Under the pieces are notes generated by a model, which saw nothing but the letters and a program-made list of their open reading frames with translations, made no database searches and was not told where the DNA came from. DNA of 64,000 nt, taken from the NCBI GenBank assembly GCA_947561395.2, contig OX387183.1, positions 55,597,915 through 55,661,914 of the forward strand. The letters run 5' to 3'. The DNA is from Buxus sempervirens (lineage: Eukaryota > Streptophyta > Magnoliopsida > Buxales > Buxaceae). Shown in pieces: positions 61,330 to 64,000 of the stretch (positions are counted from its first letter, which is position 1; every line of letters begins with the position of its first letter). Both the position numbers and the translations under genes were made by a program.

Positions 61330-61448
61330 AAGGAGGAGAAAGAATATGGATTGGAAAATCTAGAAATCAACAATTTATTCAAAGAATCATAAGGAGGAGA
61401 AAGAATACGAATTGAAAAATCTAGAAATCAATAATTTATTCAAAGAAC
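61330..61448 (-). repeat. 61-base tandem duplication in the CARB 3' untranslated region
   Basis: AAGGAGGAGAAAGAATA starts at 61330 and again at 61391, and both units end in TTTATTCAAAGAA. On the minus strand each unit supplies an AATAAA (61379-61374 and 61440-61435), 142 and 81 bases past the stop codon, so the polyadenylation signal is doubled. Confidence 0.75.
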
Positions 61449-61520
61449 CTGTCCAAAATAGCATCAACTGGAAACACTGAAAGAAAAAACATGCTTACGC
61501 ACATGACACAATAAATACAT

Positions 61521-64000
61521 TCAGATAGAAGAAGCAGATTGCAGGTTCTGATGACTAGTTGATTCCACCTGAACAAAGAAGTCCTGGAGTGCAATCATTC
61601 TAATAGTACTGTGCTTCATGCTCCTTACAGCCTCCACAGTAGCCAGTGCGCCAGCAACTGTTGTTATAATAGGAACCTTGTAAGCAAGAGCCATCCTCCT
61701 CAATTGCCGGCCATCAATCTGATCAAGTGCATCTCCAGAACTTGTGATCACCATCAAATGGATCTGTCCATTGGCAATCATATCACCAGCATGGGGCCGT
61801 CCCTCATGCATCTTCAGCACCCGTTCCCCTGGGATGCCCTCTAATTCAAGTACATGTGCTGTTCCAGATGTGGAAATAATCCTGAATCCAAGCCCCAAGA
61901 AGGCCCGGGCAATCGTGGCAAGATGGGGCTTTGTCAAGTCATTTAGGCTTAGGAACACAGTACCTGAAACTGGTAGTTTCTGACCTGCAGCAATCTGAGC
62001 CTTGGCAAATGCAACAGGAAACTCAAAGTCAATACCCATGACCTCTCCAGTACTACGCATCTCAGGCCCGAGCAGAACATCACAGCCCTGGAATTTCTCA
62101 AAAGGTAGCACAGCTTCCTTGACTGAAACATGTTTGGGAATAACCTCCTTTGTGAACTTCAGATCATGGAGTGACATTCCTGACATGAGAAGAGATGCAT
62201 ACTTTGCCAATGGATGCCCAATTGCCTTGGACACAAATGGGACTGTACGGGATGCCCGGGGGTTTGCCTCAAGCAAGAAGACTTCTCCAGATGCTGTGAT
62301 TGCATACTGACAGTTCATGAGTCCACATACATTAAGTCTTTTTGCCAGCTTTGTTGTCCATGATCTAATTATGTCCAAGCATGAAGTAGGAATGGTCTTT
62401 GTAGGGATTAAACAAGCAGAGTCACCAGAGTGAACACCAGCCTGCTCAATGTGCTCCATGATCCCACCAATTACCACATTGCCATGCAAGTCTGAAAGCG
62501 AGTCAACATCTATCTCGATGGCATCAGAAAGGTACTTGTCAATCAACACAGGGCGCTCAGGATCAACCTCAACAGCATTTTCAAGGTAGGTCACAAGTTT
62601 ATCATCACCATACACTATTTCCATTGCTCTCCCACCCAACACATAGGAAGGACGAACAACAACCGGATAGCCTATACTCATGGCAATGGCTAGAGCATCA
62701 GCTTCACTCTTGGCAATGCCACCCTTTGGCTGCACAATCTCCAACTCCTTAAGGATTGCATTGAACCTCTCTCGGTCCTCCGCTGCATCAATGGAATCAG
62801 GGGATGTCCCCCATATACGAACAAGCCCAGACCCACTGGCACACATGGGCTTGTATTCATCCAAGTAGTGCTGAATAGGAAGTGCCAGCTTAAGGGGTGT
62901 CTGCCCTCCAAACTGCACAATGATGCCATCAGGCCGTTCCAAGTCAATGATGTTCAAGACATCCTCAACAGTCAGTGGCTCAAAGTAGAGCCGTTCACTT
63001 GTATCGTAGTCTGTAGACACAGTCTCAGGATTTGAATTCATCATAATCGTCTCATATCCTGCTTTCTGAGAAAACAAAACAATAGAATTAAATGTAATCC
63101 AGATACCAAGATCTTCCATCAAAAGAAAAGAAGATACAGCACCCAGGTCTTTATGCTATGATGATTCCCAGGTTGTTCATTGCATGTATTATTATCCATT
63201 CAATCATAAAATATTTGGATAGTGACAATCCAAAAATCTCGTCAAATGATTGCAATTATTCAATGTGATATCATGAGTTTTAAAAGTTACAGAACATGTC
63301 AGTAGTGTATATAAGTAAGCACCTGTCAGATCGTTGGGTTATTTATTAAACGATTTTCCAATGAGGTTCAATTATTAGCCTACTGCTCTAACGGTGTCTG
63401 TATGAGAATGACACATCTGAGATGGAAAAGTAAAGTCATAAATTAATGGCCCCAGATTATCACACATTTCTCAAAAAGTAGAGACGCAAAATTCAGTTCA
63501 ATGGAAGCACAAACCTGAAGGGCAAAGGAAGCATGGCAGCAGCAGTAGTCAAACTCAATCCCCTGGCCAATCCGATTCGGTCCTCCCCCCAAGATGAGCA
63601 CCTTCTTCCTTTTAGTGGGATCTGATTCACATTCATAATCATAGGATGAGTACATATATGGAGTGTTTGCCTCAAACTCAGCAGCACAGGTATCAACCCG
63701 CTTATAAGCTGGGGTTACCCCCAGCGACAACCGCTTGGACCTGACTTCCTTCTCAGTGGACTTAGTTGCAAATGCAATCTGCTTATCACTGAAACCTCTC
63801 TTTTTTACTTCAAAGAATTCATACTTCGTCAATTGTGACAAACTTCGGGAGGAGAGGAACTGTTCCACATCCACTAGCTCTCTAAGCTGAGTGAGAAACC
63901 ATTTATCAATGTAGCTCAGTTCATGTATCTCATCCACTTTCATCCCCTTCTTCATAGCTGCATATATGGCATGGATTCTATCTGGAGCAGCAACACGCAG
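61521..64000 (-). CDS. CARB: Carbamoyl-phosphate synthase large subunit, 3' part (cut by window edge)
   Basis: Two exons are visible: 64000-63515 (162 codons, continuing past the window) and 63065-61521 (514 codons and stop), joined by a GT-AG intron after FALQ and before KAGYETIMMNSNPETVSTDY. They cover the end of the oligomerisation domain (DRIHAIYAAMKKG), the start of the second synthetase half (LILGGGPNRIGQGIEFDYCC), the second ATP-grasp domain (GYPVVVRPSYVLGGRAMEIV; metal-binding LLEANPRASRTVPFVSKAIG) and the C-terminal MGS-fold allosteric domain (GTVFLSLNDLTKPH, ISTSGTAHVLE). The enzyme makes carbamoyl phosphate from bicarbonate, ATP and glutamine-derived ammonia in the chloroplast, for arginine and pyrimidine synthesis, paired with the CARA small subunit. 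The UMP and ornithine regulatory region is intact. The transit peptide and first half lie outside the window. Confidence 0.96.

Overview
The window is a stretch of flowering-plant nuclear DNA, almost certainly from a eudicot. It is AT-rich, its genes are split by short GT-AG introns, and it is packed with plant-type transposable elements. Three kinds of host gene are recognisable: a LOB-domain transcription factor of the LBD1/LBD11 group (53307-54091, minus), the 3' two thirds of a chloroplast carbamoyl-phosphate synthase large-subunit gene, CARB (61521 to the right edge, minus), and a dead pectin-methylesterase-inhibitor-like fragment (about 4360-4660, minus). I cannot name the species from sequence alone.

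Layout: 1-1222 is part of a minus-strand LTR that has landed inside a decayed LINE (1223-about 4242), at its reverse-transcriptase motif. From 4243 to 10830 there is a pile of small DNA transposons, several with clean target-site duplications (hAT-type at 5147-5701 and 7421-8014; nested elements at 5729-6617 and 5932-6418; a fold-back element at 10278-10604).

The centrepiece, 10831-45078, is a very large autonomous Helitron on the plus strand. It has a TC 5' end next to a host A, and a 3' hairpin followed by CTAG next to a host T. About 16.35 kb of its interior is present twice in direct tandem (10891-27241 and 27242-43581). I noticed only three base substitutions, a one-base poly-A change and a 12-base repeat-number change between the copies. 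Each copy holds an intact four-exon Rep/helicase transposase gene (1547 codons, HUH and two-tyrosine Rep motifs plus a PIF1-type helicase) and an intact twelve-exon RPA70-like single-strand-DNA-binding protein gene (521 codons). In a Helitron the transposase nicks, joins and unwinds DNA, and the RPA-like protein presumably protects the displaced single strand. The element also carries a probable enolase exon (in both copies) and a fragment of an ERDJ2/SEC63 first exon near its 3' end. The right breakpoint of the duplication lies in an array of units of about 60 bp.

A second, non-autonomous Helitron (about 45071-46588) directly abuts the first, and a 190-bp mini-Helitron lies on the minus strand at 50113-50302. 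The rest, 46589-61520, is intergenic DNA with fold-back MITEs, a hAT-like element (59993-60834) and the LBD gene. The tandem duplication could be a real recent event or an assembly error; long reads across 27241 would decide.
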